DNA from: Deltaproteobacteria bacterium UBA5329
Lineage (GTDB): Bacteria; Desulfobacterota; Syntrophorhabdia; Syntrophorhabdales; Syntrophorhabdaceae
Assembly: GCA_002408185.1 (NCBI GenBank)
Contig: DHQV01000094.1
Span: forward strand, 1 to 15,561
Reading direction: 5' to 3'
Length of the DNA stretch: 15,561 nucleotides
Shown: piece by piece, positions 14,882 to 15,561 of the stretch
Position numbering within the stretch: position 1 is the first letter of the stretch
How the letters are laid out: each line of letters begins with the position of its first letter
Translations under genes and position numbers: made by a program
The notes under the pieces: generated by a model
What the model saw: the letters and a program-made list of their open reading frames with translations, nothing else
The model's database searches: none
What the model was told of the DNA's origin: nothing

Positions 14882-15561
14882 TAAGAAGATCTTCATATCA
14901 ACCGGGGAATTATCCGGTGAAGTTCATGCCTGCCATCTCGTAGAATGTATCAGAAAAACCGGCCATTTTTCAGTGTCCGCAATGGGGTCGGACAGGCTTG
15001 CCGCCCTCGGGGTTGAAATTGTCCGGGACTATCGGGATATCTCGGTCACGGGCTTGAGCGAGGTCCTGTCGCATATGCTTCAAATAAGACGGGCGTTCGA
15101 CGATGTTAAAGCCTATATCCGCACAGACCGGCCTGACTTGGTGGTGCTGGTGGATTTCCCGGGCTTTAACATGAGGATCGCCCGTTTTGCGCGGTCGCTT
15201 GGCATACCGGTCATTTACTTTATACCTCCCCAGGTCTGGGCCTGGAAAAAAGATCGTTTGAAGAAAATAAAGAAATATGTCAATGAAGTGATCTGCATCC
15301 TTCCTTTCGAACGGGAGCTTTATTTCAGGGAAGGCATCGTTTCGACCTATGTCGGGCACCCTTTCGCCCACACGGTAAAACCGACCCTTTCGCGGGAAGA
15401 GTTCCTGAAAAGTATTAACCAACCTTCCGGGCCGCTTCTCACGATCATGCCCGGAAGCAGGCGCAACGAGATAACACGCCATATCCCCGTTCTTTCTGAG
15501 ATCGTCACGAAAATACGGCATGAGCGTCCCGACATTGCCATTGTCATGCCGGTCGCCGAAA
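14868..15561 (+). CDS. lpxB: Lipid-A-disaccharide synthase LpxB (partial, runs off the window)
   Basis: LpxB (glycosyltransferase family 19) joins UDP-2,3-diacylglucosamine to lipid X to make the lipid A disaccharide at the inner membrane. About 231 residues of a usual 380 are present; the end is outside the window. Recognisable blocks are KKIFISTGELSGEVHACHL near the N-terminus, VDFPGFNMRIARFAR, IPVIYFIPPQVWAWKKDRLKKI, ILPFERELYF, YVGHPFA and IMPGSRRNEI. The start is taken as the GTG at 14868, which overlaps the previous stop by 14 bases; a TTG at 14853 is a less likely alternative. The first block reads SGE where E. coli has SGD, a conservative change. It continues the lipid A operon. Confidence 0.95.
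   Translation, partial: MPHINKKIFISTGELSGEVHACHLVECIRKTGHFSVSAMGSDRLAALGVEIVRDYRDISVTGLSEVLSHMLQIRRAFDDVKAYIRTDRPDLVVLVDFPGFNMRIARFARSLGIPVIYFIPPQVWAWKKDRLKKIKKYVNEVICILPFERELYFREGIVSTYVGHPFAHTVKPTLSREEFLKSINQPSGPLLTIMPGSRRNEITRHIPVLSEIVTKIRHERPDIAIVMPVAE

Overview
This window holds housekeeping and envelope genes of a Gram-negative (diderm, LPS-making) bacterium. Evidence for that is a BamA outer-membrane assembly factor, a Skp/OmpH chaperone and a lipid A operon. Gene order (bamA-ompH-lpxD-fabZ-lpxA-Gfo/Idh oxidoreductase-lpxB), the MTA salvage pair and the many GTG starts and overlapping stops fit the former Deltaproteobacteria (Desulfobacterota) or a neighbouring phylum. That placement is inference from family knowledge; no rRNA is present to fix it. 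There is no phage, transposase, CRISPR array, tRNA or rRNA in the window.

Layout. (1) 1-139: intergenic tail with short GTCATYCCGG-type repeats. (2) 140-2645, minus strand: secF and secD, the proton-driven accessory subunits of the Sec translocase, with a candidate promoter at 2701-2727. (3) 2646-2930: divergent promoter region. (4) 2931-4937, plus: ligA, NAD-dependent DNA ligase. (5) 4938-5165: repeat-rich spacer. (6) 5166-8244, plus: a tightly packed operon of an MTA/MTI phosphorylase, an MTA/SAH deaminase-type amidohydrolase, a Mut7-C zinc-ribbon protein and endonuclease III. (7) 8245-8382: convergent spacer with a perfect 18-bp hairpin and a nested pair of palindromes. (8) 8383-8817 (possibly to 8919), minus: a small membrane protein resembling the first five helices of an antiporter-like complex I subunit. 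(9) 8924 to the window end, plus: bamA, ompH/skp, lpxD, fabZ, lpxA, a GnnA-like oxidoreductase and the start of lpxB (cut by the window edge).

How the genes work together. SecDF helps export envelope precursors. Skp and BamA escort and insert outer-membrane proteins. LpxA, LpxD and LpxB with FabZ make the lipid A precursor that forms the outer leaflet of the same membrane. The oxidoreductase wedged between lpxA and lpxB raises the possibility of a 2,3-diamino sugar lipid A, although the partner aminotransferase is not here. In the middle block, the deaminase and phosphorylase together read as a route MTA to MTI to hypoxanthine plus methylthioribose-1-phosphate. LigA and Nth are DNA replication/repair enzymes that happen to lie nearby.

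No clearly new system is evident. The items most worth a second look are the GnnA-like gene without its usual partner, the degenerate Mut7-C active site, the truncated antiporter-like protein, and a composite repeat module found in two separate spacers.
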